34,155 nucleotides of DNA, taken from Anaerolineae bacterium (GTDB lineage: Bacteria; Chloroflexota; Anaerolineae; Aggregatilineales; Phototrophicaceae). This document shows positions 8,057 through 17,803 of this stretch, piece after piece (position 1 is the stretch's first letter; each line of letters begins with the position of its first letter). The notes beneath the pieces are model-generated. The model searched no databases, was not told the origin of the DNA, and saw only the letters and a program-made list of their open reading frames with translations. Made by a program: the position numbers and the translations under genes. The DNA lies in NCBI GenBank assembly GCA_026645945.1, contig JAPKMO010000042.1:1-34155 (forward strand), in the 5' to 3' direction.

Positions 8057-10183
8057 ATGTCGTCCTACTTTACGCATATCGTCTGCCTAGAATGTGGGCA
8101 GGAGCAGGCCGCCGACCCGATGGCGAAAGCCTGTCCCCGCTGTGGCTCGCAGTGGTTGGATGCGCGGTATGACTATCAAGCGGTGGCGGGCCTGTGGCCC
8201 GCCGCCCTTGCCGGGCGCGGCGACTCGCTGTGGCGCTACGGCGAACTGCTGCCGCTGGCCGAACCCGACCCGGAAATTTCGATGGGCGAGGGGTTCACGT
8301 CCCTCACCCGCCTGTACAGCTACGAACGCCTGTACCATCATGAACACCTGTATATCAAAGACGAACGCCAGGGGCCGACCAGCTCGTTTAAAGACCGGCA
8401 GGCGGCTCTGGCGGTGACGGCCATGCGCCGCGCCGGCATCACTGAATGTGTGCTGGCCTCTACCGGCAACGCCGGGGCGGCCTATGCCGCTTACTGCGCC
8501 CGCGCCGGCATCAAACTGTGGCTGTTCCTCACCAGTCTCGTCCCGTCCGAAAAGATGCGCGAGGCGGCGCTGTACGGTGCAGAAGTAGTTAAGGTTTCCG
8601 GCACGTATGACGAAACCAAACATGTCGCCGCCGAATTCGCCAAACGTAAGGGCATTCACCTCGACCGGGGCGCGAAGGCCATCCCCGGCAAAGAGAGCAT
8701 GAAAACGCTGGCTTTCGAGATCGCCGAACAACTGGCATCTAACCTGGGCGCGGACGCCTCCGGCAGATGGCGCAGCCCGGACTGGTATATCCAGGCCGTG
8801 AGCGGCGGCATCGGGCCAATGGGCGTCTGGAAGGGGTTCGAAGAACTGCTCCAGATGGGGCTGATCGAAAAAATGCCCCGCCTGGGCATCATCCAGGCGG
8901 CGGGCTGCGCGCCGATGGTCAACGCCTTTAAAGCCGGCCTTGCTGCAGCCGCCCCGGTTATTCCCAAAACACTCATCACGGTGCTGGCGACCGGCGACCC
9001 CGGCTTCAGCTACGGCTACCTGCGGCAGGCCGTCCTCAGCAACGGCGGCACGATGGAAGCCATCGAGGATGGCCGCACCTTTGAGGCCATGCGCCGCCTT
9101 GCCAGCAAAGCCGGTTATTCGGTCGAACCGGCTACCGCCGTCGCCTTCGCCGGCCTGGAAAAAATGCTGGCCGAAGGCACGATTCGCCCCGGCGAAGTCG
9201 TGGTCGTCAACTGCTCCGGCCATACCTTCACGGCAGAAAGCCATATCCTGGGCGACCAGTACGTGCATGACCTGAACCTGGCCGCCGGCCAGAACGGCAC
9301 TGCCCAGCTTGCCCCGGATGAAGGGCTGGATTCGGCCATTCGTATCCTGGATGAACAGGTTACGTCCATCCTGATTGTGGACGACAACCCCAGCGACCGG
9401 CGTCTGATCCGCCGCCTGCTCCAGCGGTACAAACGCTACCGCATTTTTGAAGCCGCCAGCGGCAGCGAGGCCCTCAAGGCAGTCGTGGATCACCGGCCTG
9501 ATGTCATCCTGGCCGACCTGACCATGCCGGAAATGGACGGTTTCACCCTCTTGGAACGGTTGAAGAATGACCCGCAGACGGCAGATATTCCGGTTGTGGT
9601 GGTTTCCGCCAAAACGCTCACCGACATGGACGCCCGCATGTTAAAGGAATATTCCGAATCGGTGTGGACGAAGGGCGGTTTCGACACGCGCCAGCTGGTA
9701 GATCACGTCGTGCAGGTGTTGGGGGATGTCCCCGCCGCGTCAGCGGACAGCAAACCGGCACGGTCGTTCACCATCGAAACGAACGAAACGCCCGCCGAAG
9801 AAAACGCCGGCGACAAACAGGTCATCGTCATCATCGAGGATAACCCGCAAGACCTGCGGCTGGCGCGGCGGCTGCTGGAAAGCGAAGGCAGCTACCGTAT
9901 CATCTCGGCGGCCTCTGGACGCGAGGGACTGAAGGCACTTTATGAGCATCATCCAGAACTGCTCATCCTGGATTTGATGCTGCCGGAGATGGACGGCTTT
10001 GAAGTGCTGCGTATCATCCAGAATGACCCTAAACTGCGCGATATTCCGGTGGTGGTGCTTTCGGCCAAAGAGCTGACCGCTGCCGAACGCACCGAACTGG
10101 AGCCTTACATCACGTCGGTGGTTGAAAAAGCGTCGTTCGACCGCAACCAGTTTTTGTACATCGTCAACCGCATCTTGAAGTGA
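8057..10183 (+). CDS. Threonine synthase-like PLP enzyme fused to two receiver domains
   Basis: A 708-residue protein. It has an N-terminal zinc ribbon (C10, C13, C26, C29). A fold-type II PLP domain of threonine synthase type spans about residues 60-405: the Schiff-base Lys is K112 in SSFKDRQ, with STGNAGAA at 135-142 and the phosphate-binding loop SGGIGP at 249-254. Family members convert O-phosphohomoserine to threonine, but related enzymes use other substrates, so the reaction is not certain. A linker (406-435) leads to receiver 1 (about 436-557: acidic pair D442/D443, phosphoacceptor D487, S517, K539). After an acidic, Pro/Ala/Thr-rich linker comes receiver 2 (about 588-708: E594/D595, D639, S669, K691). 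All three parts keep their key residues. The gene starts 12 nt after the kinase and precedes a lone receiver. A PLP enzyme fused to two receivers is a very unusual arrangement; I do not recognise it as a described family. Confidence 0.9.
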   Translation: MSSYFTHIVCLECGQEQAADPMAKACPRCGSQWLDARYDYQAVAGLWPAALAGRGDSLWRYGELLPLAEPDPEISMGEGFTSLTRLYSYERLYHHEHLYIKDERQGPTSSFKDRQAALAVTAMRRAGITECVLASTGNAGAAYAAYCARAGIKLWLFLTSLVPSEKMREAALYGAEVVKVSGTYDETKHVAAEFAKRKGIHLDRGAKAIPGKESMKTLAFEIAEQLASNLGADASGRWRSPDWYIQAVSGGIGPMGVWKGFEELLQMGLIEKMPRLGIIQAAGCAPMVNAFKAGLAAAAPVIPKTLITVLATGDPGFSYGYLRQAVLSNGGTMEAIEDGRTFEAMRRLASKAGYSVEPATAVAFAGLEKMLAEGTIRPGEVVVVNCSGHTFTAESHILGDQYVHDLNLAAGQNGTAQLAPDEGLDSAIRILDEQVTSILIVDDNPSDRRLIRRLLQRYKRYRIFEAASGSEALKAVVDHRPDVILADLTMPEMDGFTLLERLKNDPQTADIPVVVVSAKTLTDMDARMLKEYSESVWTKGGFDTRQLVDHVVQVLGDVPAASADSKPARSFTIETNETPAEENAGDKQVIVIIEDNPQDLRLARRLLESEGSYRIISAASGREGLKALYEHHPELLILDLMLPEMDGFEVLRIIQNDPKLRDIPVVVLSAKELTAAERTELEPYITSVVEKASFDRNQFLYIVNRILK

Positions 10184-10223
10184 GCGCAGGCAAGGTCAGC
10201 GCCGCATGTAAGGAAAGTGAATA

Positions 10224-10613
10224 ATGAGTTGTATCCTGATTATCGAGGACAACCCGCAGAACGCGCGCATGGCGACCAAACTTTTGCAGCACGCCGGATA
10301 TGAGGTGGTAATTGCGGACGACGGCGAACAGGGCATCATGAAAGTGATGGAGTACGTCCCCGACGCCGTGCTGGTAGACCTGGGGCTGCCTGATATAGAC
10401 GGCCAGACCCTGGTCGCCATGATGCGCCAGCAGCCCGATCTCTGTCACCTCCCTATCATCGCCTTCACGGCCTGGCCGGAGGCGACCGCCGTCGAAATGG
10501 CGCGCGCCTACGGCTGCGATGGCGTCATCATCAAGCCGATAGACACGCGCACATTTGTTTCGCAGGTAAATCGTTATATCACGTCCAAAACAGACTCTAA
10601 GGATGAAGCGTGA
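10224..10613 (+). CDS. Single-domain response regulator (receiver only)
   Basis: 129 residues comprising one CheY/DivK-like receiver and nothing else. The acidic pair is E8/D9, the phosphoacceptor D52 (in LVDLGLPD), the switch Thr T82 and the conserved Lys K104 followed by Pro105. With no output domain, it should act by protein contact or as a phosphate shuttle in a relay. TAAGGA at 10209-10214 is a good ribosome binding site 9 nt before the ATG. It lies 40 nt after the PLP enzyme-receiver fusion and overlaps the following acetyltransferase by 4 nt (GTGA), so the two are translationally coupled. The likely phosphodonor is the giant kinase upstream, but this is inferred from position only. Confidence 0.92.
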   Translation: MSCILIIEDNPQNARMATKLLQHAGYEVVIADDGEQGIMKVMEYVPDAVLVDLGLPDIDGQTLVAMMRQQPDLCHLPIIAFTAWPEATAVEMARAYGCDGVIIKPIDTRTFVSQVNRYITSKTDSKDEA

Positions 10614-11500
10614 CCTTGACCGTCCAGCAGCCAGAACTCTGTCTAACCGTCGAGCCGGCGTTCAGCACCGTACCCGCCAGCACCTACAACTTCGCCGAAC
10701 TGGCCGACATTTATAACCAGACGCGCGTGGATTACATCGTGCCGATGCCGATGAATGCCAAACGTATGGAAGTATACGTCAACAGCTACGACATTGATCT
10801 GGATGCCTCGATTGTCGCCTTCGACGCTGACGGCGAAATGGCGGGAGTCGGCATGTTGGGCAAACGGGGCGACCGCGCCTGGATCACGCGGCTGGGCGTG
10901 CTGCCTTACCGGCGCGGGCATCAACTGGGACGTTTTTTGATGGAAACGCTCATCGCCCAAGCCGTTCGGGGCGGCGCACGGCTCATCCAGCTTGAAGTCA
11001 TCAAAGGTAATACACCAGCCTACCGGCTGTTCCTCAAACTGGGCTTTAAAGAAACGCGGGAACTGCTGGTCATCCGGCGGCCACCCGGCAAGCTCGCCAT
11101 CGAAAACCCGCTGCCCCTGGCCGCCGTCAGGCCGCTGACTTCCGACGAGGTGCAGGACTGCCTGGCGCGGCGCGGCCCCGGCGCGTCCTGGATAGACGAA
11201 ACGCCGTCGTTAATCCACGCCGGCAGCCTCAAAGGGCTGCGCGTTGAACTGCCGTCCGGCGCGGCGGGTTGGGTCATTTACCAGCACACGGCTCTGCAAA
11301 TCGGTTATATCGTCCTGCACGCGCCCTGGCCGACGCGGGATGACCTGACGCGGGCGCTGCTGTACCACCTGCACAGCCTCCACCCGCTCCAGGATACCAA
11401 AGTGGAAAATATCCCCGCCCTCGACCTGCGCTGGCCGGTTTACCAGGAATTGGGTTACGTCGAGGCTTTCCGGCGAATTGAGATGTTTTTATACCTCTGA
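10610..11500 (+). CDS. Tandem GNAT-family N-acetyltransferase
   Basis: 296 residues, starting at GTG 10610, which overlaps the TGA of the receiver gene. AAGGA at 10599-10603 is placed 6 nt before it. The N-terminal half (about 30-155) is a clear GNAT domain: beta-strand LGVLPYRRGHQLG with the acetyl-CoA loop R101-R-G-H-Q-L-G107, then NTPAYRLFLKLGF at 134-146. The C-terminal half (about 165-296) ends with a YQELGYVEAFRRIEMFLY pattern like the final strands of a GNAT fold but lacks a clear acetyl-CoA loop. It is probably a degenerate second GNAT domain. The substrate is unknown. Its place at the end of the signalling cluster suggests a modifying role there. The last 12 nt overlap the convergent ROK gene. 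Confidence 0.85.
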   Translation: MTLTVQQPELCLTVEPAFSTVPASTYNFAELADIYNQTRVDYIVPMPMNAKRMEVYVNSYDIDLDASIVAFDADGEMAGVGMLGKRGDRAWITRLGVLPYRRGHQLGRFLMETLIAQAVRGGARLIQLEVIKGNTPAYRLFLKLGFKETRELLVIRRPPGKLAIENPLPLAAVRPLTSDEVQDCLARRGPGASWIDETPSLIHAGSLKGLRVELPSGAAGWVIYQHTALQIGYIVLHAPWPTRDDLTRALLYHLHSLHPLQDTKVENIPALDLRWPVYQELGYVEAFRRIEMFLYL

Positions 11501-12412
11501 CCGCGCGCGGGCATAAAACGCCGCGCCGATCAGGCACACGTCGTCACCCAACCCCGCCGCGCGGATAAGATCGGGGTCGTTAAAAGCCGGGTCGGTCAGG
11601 TAGGTGGCGATCATCTGCCGCGCCGGGTCAAAAATCAGGTCGCCCAGGCTGGCGACGCTGCCGCCGATGACGATGGCCTGCGGGTTGAACAGGTGCACCA
11701 GGCACACCAGCCCCAGACCAAGCCAGCGCCCGGCTTCTGCTACCACTTCCAGCGCCAGCGCATCCCCCTGCACGGCGGCCAGGCCGACAGTGCGCCCGTC
11801 CACAACATCACAGTTCCGCAGCGCCGACGGCTGATCGCCCTCAGCCAAGCGCTCTTTCGCCCGGCGGCCAATGGCCGTCCCGGAGGCCAGGTCTTCCAGG
11901 CTGCGAATCCGGCCATCCGGCAGGGGGAACTTGATATGCCCCGGCTCAATCGCCAGGCCGCGCCAGCCGGTGAACAGCGTCCCGTTGATGACTGCGCCCC
12001 CGCCGATGCCGGTGCTGACCGTCAGATACAGCGCCGGGTTAGCGCCCCGCGCCGCGCCCAGGTGATATTCCGCCAGCGCGGCCAGATTGGCGTCATTTTC
12101 CATAAAAACGGGGGTATCGAAAGTATCGGCCACGATCTGCGCCAGAGGAACGCGCTCCCAGCCGGGCAGCGTGGGCGCGTGAAGAATCAAACCCGTGCCG
12201 GCCTGCGGGCCGGGCGCGCAAACACCGACGGCAGCAGGCTGCTGTCCCGGCGGCACAACCCGCCGCGCGATTTCGATCACGCGGGCGATCACCGCCGCCG
12301 GCGGCAGGCCAATTGGTGTGGGCGCTTCGTCCCGCGCCAGCATATCCAGTTCGGCGGAAAACCAGGCCGCACGGGTGCGCGTCCCGCCGAAGTCTATAGA
12401 CAGAATCGCCAT
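11489..12412 (-). CDS. ROK-family sugar kinase (glucokinase-like) lacking the zinc cysteines
   Basis: 307 residues in the actin-like ATPase fold of the ROK family, which phosphorylates glucose, N-acetylglucosamine or related sugars. Phosphate loop 1 is SIDFGGTRTRAA (5-16). The catalytic Asp is D107 in MENDANLAAL. The second loop is TGIGGGAVING (134-144) and the sugar-contact motif is E156-P-G-H159. In most ROK proteins the next segment is CxCGxxGCxE. Here it reads PLPDGRIRSLED (163-174), so all three cysteines are gone while the Gly and Glu remain. No N-terminal helix-turn-helix is present, so it is a kinase rather than a ROK repressor. AAAGG lies 8 nt before the ATG. It sits 45 nt downstream of fabH on the same strand and converges on the acetyltransferase gene with a 12-nt overlap. 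The sugar cannot be assigned. Confidence 0.88.
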   Translation of the reverse strand: MAILSIDFGGTRTRAAWFSAELDMLARDEAPTPIGLPPAAVIARVIEIARRVVPPGQQPAAVGVCAPGPQAGTGLILHAPTLPGWERVPLAQIVADTFDTPVFMENDANLAALAEYHLGAARGANPALYLTVSTGIGGGAVINGTLFTGWRGLAIEPGHIKFPLPDGRIRSLEDLASGTAIGRRAKERLAEGDQPSALRNCDVVDGRTVGLAAVQGDALALEVVAEAGRWLGLGLVCLVHLFNPQAIVIGGSVASLGDLIFDPARQMIATYLTDPAFNDPDLIRAAGLGDDVCLIGAAFYARARSEV

Positions 12413-12457
12413 TAGGCCGACCTTTGCAGCGGACGGTGAAAGCTTAAAACGCGGCGT

Positions 12458-13498
12458 CTAGATGCTGACCTTCACATGGCCGTTGCCGTTGACGTGTGCC
12501 AGTTCCGTTTCGCGCACGCCCATCCGCACGACCGCACCCGCCCACGACAGCCCCGACCCGAAGGCCACCATGCCGATGGTATCGCCGGGTTTAACGCGCC
12601 CTTCCTGGATGGCCTCCACCAGCGCCAGCGGGATCGAAGCCGCCGACGTATTGGCGTACTTGTGGACGTTGATGAAAAACTTGTCCATCGGCAGTCCGAG
12701 ATGTTTGGCCGCGCTTTCGATAATCCGCAGGTTGGCCTGGTGCGGGATAATCAGATCAAGATCGTGGGGCGTTATGCCGGCCTGGGCGGTGATGCTGGAT
12801 AGGCACGACATCAGCTTCCGCATGGCAAACCGCGCCACTTCCTGGCCGTTCATGCGGATGTAATGCTCGCGGTTATCCACCACTTTCTGCGAAACCGGGT
12901 TGACCGTACCGCCGCCGGGAACCCACAGATTATGGGCGCGGCTGCCGTCTGACCCCAGCTCGAAGGTCATGACGCCGGCGTCTTCGGTGGTTGGCTGAAG
13001 CACAACCGCCGCTGCCGCATCGCCAAACAAAACACAGGTCGTTCGGTCGGTATAATCCAGCGCATGAGAAATAATTTCCACCCCGATGACCAGCACATTT
13101 TCATAAACGCCGGTCTGGATGAACTGGTGGCCGGTCGCCAGACCGTACACCCAGCCGGAACACCCGGCGGCGATGGTAAATGCCGGGCAGGAAGCCCCTA
13201 ACGTATGCTGGATGAAGTTCGCCGGCGAGGGCAGCAGGTAATCTGGCGAGGAGTTGGCAACGATAATCAAATCCAGGTCTTCCGGCTCCAGCCCGGCAAC
13301 AGCCAGCGCCTCGCGGGCGGCGGCGGCAGCCATGCTGGTCGTGGTATCGTTTTCGCCCCGCACGCGGCGTTCGCGGATGCCGGTGCGTTCGACGATCCAT
13401 TCGTCACTGGTATCCACGATCTGTGCAAGATCATGGTTGGTTAGCACTTTTTCAGGAACATATTTTCCCCAGCCCGTAATGTGAGCGCGACGGTTCAT
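12458..13498 (-). CDS. fabH: 3-oxoacyl-[acyl-carrier-protein] synthase III
   Basis: 346 residues of a KAS III thiolase-fold enzyme, which condenses an acyl-CoA with malonyl-ACP to start fatty-acid synthesis. The catalytic triad is complete: C113 in AAGCSGW, H253 in IPHQANLR and N283 in YANTSAAS. The C-terminal GSGLSWAGAVVRMG is typical. A longer frame begins at 13534, but that part would run through a hairpin and encodes a non-conserved basic peptide. The ATG at 13498 has a strong GGAGG (complement of 13505-13509) 6 nt upstream and starts with the family-like MNRRAHITGWGKYVPE. The C-terminal tail (VNGNGHVKVSI) extends slightly past the usual end. No other fatty-acid synthesis genes are adjacent; the downstream neighbour is the ROK kinase. 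Related HMG-CoA synthase-like or secondary-metabolite KAS III enzymes cannot be fully excluded, but all the FabH motifs fit. Confidence 0.93.
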   Translation of the reverse strand: MNRRAHITGWGKYVPEKVLTNHDLAQIVDTSDEWIVERTGIRERRVRGENDTTTSMAAAAAREALAVAGLEPEDLDLIIVANSSPDYLLPSPANFIQHTLGASCPAFTIAAGCSGWVYGLATGHQFIQTGVYENVLVIGVEIISHALDYTDRTTCVLFGDAAAAVVLQPTTEDAGVMTFELGSDGSRAHNLWVPGGGTVNPVSQKVVDNREHYIRMNGQEVARFAMRKLMSCLSSITAQAGITPHDLDLIIPHQANLRIIESAAKHLGLPMDKFFINVHKYANTSAASIPLALVEAIQEGRVKPGDTIGMVAFGSGLSWAGAVVRMGVRETELAHVNGNGHVKVSI

Positions 13499-13528
13499 CA
13501 ACAGCCTCCATCTAATAAAAACGAAATG

Positions 13529-13554
13529 GCGCATATCCCGGTTGAGATATGCGC
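13529..13554 (-). terminator. Intergenic hairpin between the membrane-protein gene and fabH
   Basis: A perfect 9-bp inverted repeat: GCGCATATC at 13529-13537 and GATATGCGC at 13546-13554, with an 8-nt loop. On the minus strand it lies just after the small membrane-protein gene and is followed, a few bases later, by a short T-run (CGTTTTTATT). It could be a terminator for the sigma operon, or a dyad in the fabH promoter region. The T-run is offset from the stem, so the terminator call is tentative. Confidence 0.45.
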
Positions 13555-13573
13555 GCTTTAGGGTATCGAAGGG

Positions 13574-13948
13574 CTACAGCGCAGGAACTTCGCGCTTTTC
13601 GCGTTTGACTTCATCCAGCATCCGGTGGCGCGTCAGCAGCATAAAACCGGCCACCAGCGCGATACCGGCAGCGATCTGAACGCGCGCCGGCAGATAACGA
13701 ATACGGGCGACCACGTTACGATCCGATAGTCCCACCAGATCGTGCTTCAACCGCCGGACAAAACGGCGCGACGGCTGCGCACCGACCAGCGTCGTATGCA
13801 GGCGGCGGATAATCCCGACCAGGCTGTCCACCTCGGCGCGCGGCACGGCATATTGGGCGATAATAGTATCCACGTCGGCGCTGTCATCTGCCAACAGCGC
13901 GTCGGTGACGGCGGAGAGTAAATCGAGCAGTTGAACCTCGGTAGCCAT
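13574..13948 (-). CDS. Small single-helix membrane protein coupled to the ECF sigma factor; possible anti-sigma factor
   Basis: 124 residues. Residues 1-80 look helical and soluble, with an R/K-rich stretch PSRRFVRRLKHDL at about 59-71. One hydrophobic segment (about 90-107, VQIAAGIALVAGFMLL) is followed by a charged tail (RHRMLDEVKREKREVPAL). The start is only 3 nt after the sigma stop codon, and its ribosome binding site (GAAAGG) overlaps the sigma gene, so the two are translationally coupled. A soluble N-terminal domain plus one membrane helix encoded after an ECF sigma factor is a common anti-sigma layout. However, the HxxxCxxC zinc motif of many anti-sigma factors is absent and I do not recognise the family. 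The anti-sigma role is inferred from context. Confidence 0.7.
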   Translation of the reverse strand: MATEVQLLDLLSAVTDALLADDSADVDTIIAQYAVPRAEVDSLVGIIRRLHTTLVGAQPSRRFVRRLKHDLVGLSDRNVVARIRYLPARVQIAAGIALVAGFMLLTRHRMLDEVKREKREVPAL

Positions 13949-13951
13949 GCC

Positions 13952-14563
13952 CTAACCTTTCACCATTTTGTCCGGGACGAATCGCCCCGACTGCTGCATC
14001 TCGATGTCCTCGCGTAACGCGATCAGCGTGCGGTGATAGAGCGATTTAATCGCGCCCTCGGTGCGGTCGAGAATTTCACCCACTTCGGCGTTGGATAAAT
14101 GCGCCACAAACTTCAGGTACAGCAGCTGCTGGCGTTCTTCCGGCAGGCGTTCGATGGCCTGAAGAAGCTGCTGGCGCTCTTCCTTATCTTCGGCCTGGGC
14201 GTCCGGCGCGTCGAAGTGCAGCCCCGACGAGACAAATTCCTCCAGGGGGATGATCTTGCGGCGGCTGCGGTCGCGGTGCCAGTTGGCGACCAGATTATGC
14301 GCGATGCGATACAACCAGGCCTGGAACGGCACACCGCGCTCGGTATAATGCTCGATGTGCGCCATCGCCCGGTGGAAAACGCCCGCCGTCAGGTCTTCCG
14401 CGTCCTGGTGGTTGCCCGTCCGGTAGTAGATGTACTTATAAATTTTCTCGACGTACCGCTCGTATAACACGCCAAAGGCCTCCTGGCTGTCTTTCGCCAG
14501 TTCGACCAGCTCGGCATCGTCGAGTTGCGTGAGATCCCGGTGTTTGCGGCTGAATAGTTTCAT
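13952..14563 (-). CDS. RNA polymerase sigma factor, sigma-70 family (ECF type)
   Basis: 203 residues with the two-domain layout of ECF sigma factors. Region 2 is at about 27-100: EAFGVLYERYVEKIYKY, then DAEDLTAGVFHRAM, then FQAWLYRIAHNLVANWHR. Region 4 is at about 130-184: RLPEERQQLLYLKFVAHLSNAEVGEIL, then TEGAIKSLYHRTLIALRE. There is no region 1.1 or region 3. It should direct RNA polymerase to a small regulon, usually under control of an anti-sigma protein. The coupled downstream gene is the natural candidate. No clear Shine-Dalgarno sequence precedes the ATG at 14563; the upstream bases on this strand are TTTTATCCAACG. A TTGACA-type promoter and a perfect dyad lie just upstream. Confidence 0.9.
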   Translation of the reverse strand: MKLFSRKHRDLTQLDDAELVELAKDSQEAFGVLYERYVEKIYKYIYYRTGNHQDAEDLTAGVFHRAMAHIEHYTERGVPFQAWLYRIAHNLVANWHRDRSRRKIIPLEEFVSSGLHFDAPDAQAEDKEERQQLLQAIERLPEERQQLLYLKFVAHLSNAEVGEILDRTEGAIKSLYHRTLIALREDIEMQQSGRFVPDKMVKG

Positions 14564-14575
14564 CGTTGGATAAAA

Positions 14576-14601
14576 CCCGCAACCGGAGCGATGGTTGCGG
14601 G
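14576..14601. promoter_or_regulatory. Perfect 9-bp dyad upstream of the sigma-factor gene (operator or attenuator)
   Basis: CCCGCAACC at 14576-14584 and GGTTGCGGG at 14593-14601 form a perfect inverted repeat with an 8-nt centre. T-rich tracts lie on both sides (six T after it on the + strand; TTTT after it on the - strand), so it also resembles a bidirectional terminator. Relative to the predicted minus-strand promoter (14602-14630), transcription would start inside the dyad at about 14595. An operator overlapping the start site is therefore as likely as a terminator. Confidence 0.5.
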
Positions 14602-14630
14602 ATTTTTTAAACTTTCCGTTTTTTTGTCAA
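14602..14630 (-). promoter_or_regulatory. Predicted promoter for the sigma-factor operon
   Basis: On the minus strand a perfect TTGACA (complement of 14625-14630) is followed after 15-17 bp by AT-rich hexamers TAAAAA (14609-14604) or AAAAAT (14607-14602), each matching the -10 consensus at 4 of 6 positions. The predicted leader is about 32 nt. This looks like a housekeeping-sigma promoter rather than an ECF-type GGAAC promoter. Confidence 0.45.
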
Positions 14631-14694
14631 AGGCGCGCTGGCGTTTTGGCCGCCAGATGCAGGTTTACGCCTCGATAAACGGCGGCGGCTTCTC

Positions 14695-14700
14695 TATAAT
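14695..14700 (+). promoter_or_regulatory. Predicted -10 element for glyS
   Basis: A perfect TATAAT at 14695-14700 lies 38 nt before the glyS ATG and would give a leader of about 30 nt. I see no convincing -35 hexamer at the usual spacing (14672-14677 reads TCGATA), so activator help or an extended element would be needed. The rest of 14564-14738 holds the divergent sigma-operon promoter and the dyad. Confidence 0.45.
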
Positions 14701-14738
14701 ACGCCGGATTGTCCTCCACAGTTTCCAAAGGCTAAGCG

Positions 14739-17750
<3,012 letters not shown>

Positions 17751-17767
17751 GCTGCTAATTCTCCGGC

Positions 17768-17803
17768 CTTACGGTCAGGACCATCTTACCTGACCGTAAG
17801 ATG
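17768..17803. terminator. Overlapping alternative hairpins between glyS and the helicase gene
   Basis: Two competing stems share bases. Stem 1 is a perfect 12-bp pair, CTTACGGTCAGG (17768-17779) with CCTGACCGTAAG (17789-17800), with a 9-nt loop. Stem 2 is a perfect 8-bp pair, CATCTTAC (17782-17789) with GTAAGATG (17796-17803), with a 6-nt loop. They cannot form together. The segment covers the last codons of the helicase gene and lies 17 nt after the glyS stop. Neither strand has a clear T-run after the stem, so a Rho-independent terminator is uncertain, but its position between convergent genes suits transcript ending. Confidence 0.5.

Noticed and set aside
8087..9493. A 468-codon minus-strand frame opposite the PLP enzyme
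   Set aside because: It is a shadow of the threonine synthase-like frame, with no motif and no plausible ribosome binding site.
9360..10183. The two receivers as separate genes downstream of threonine synthase
   Set aside because: There is no stop codon between the enzyme and the receivers, and no good start with a ribosome binding site near the first receiver. A sequencing error removing a stop cannot be ruled out from one sequence, so this is raised as a check in the finding.
13499..13534. An N-terminal extension of FabH starting at 13534
   Set aside because: The added residues are not family-like, the region contains a 9-bp hairpin, and the ATG at 13498 has a strong GGAGG at the right distance.
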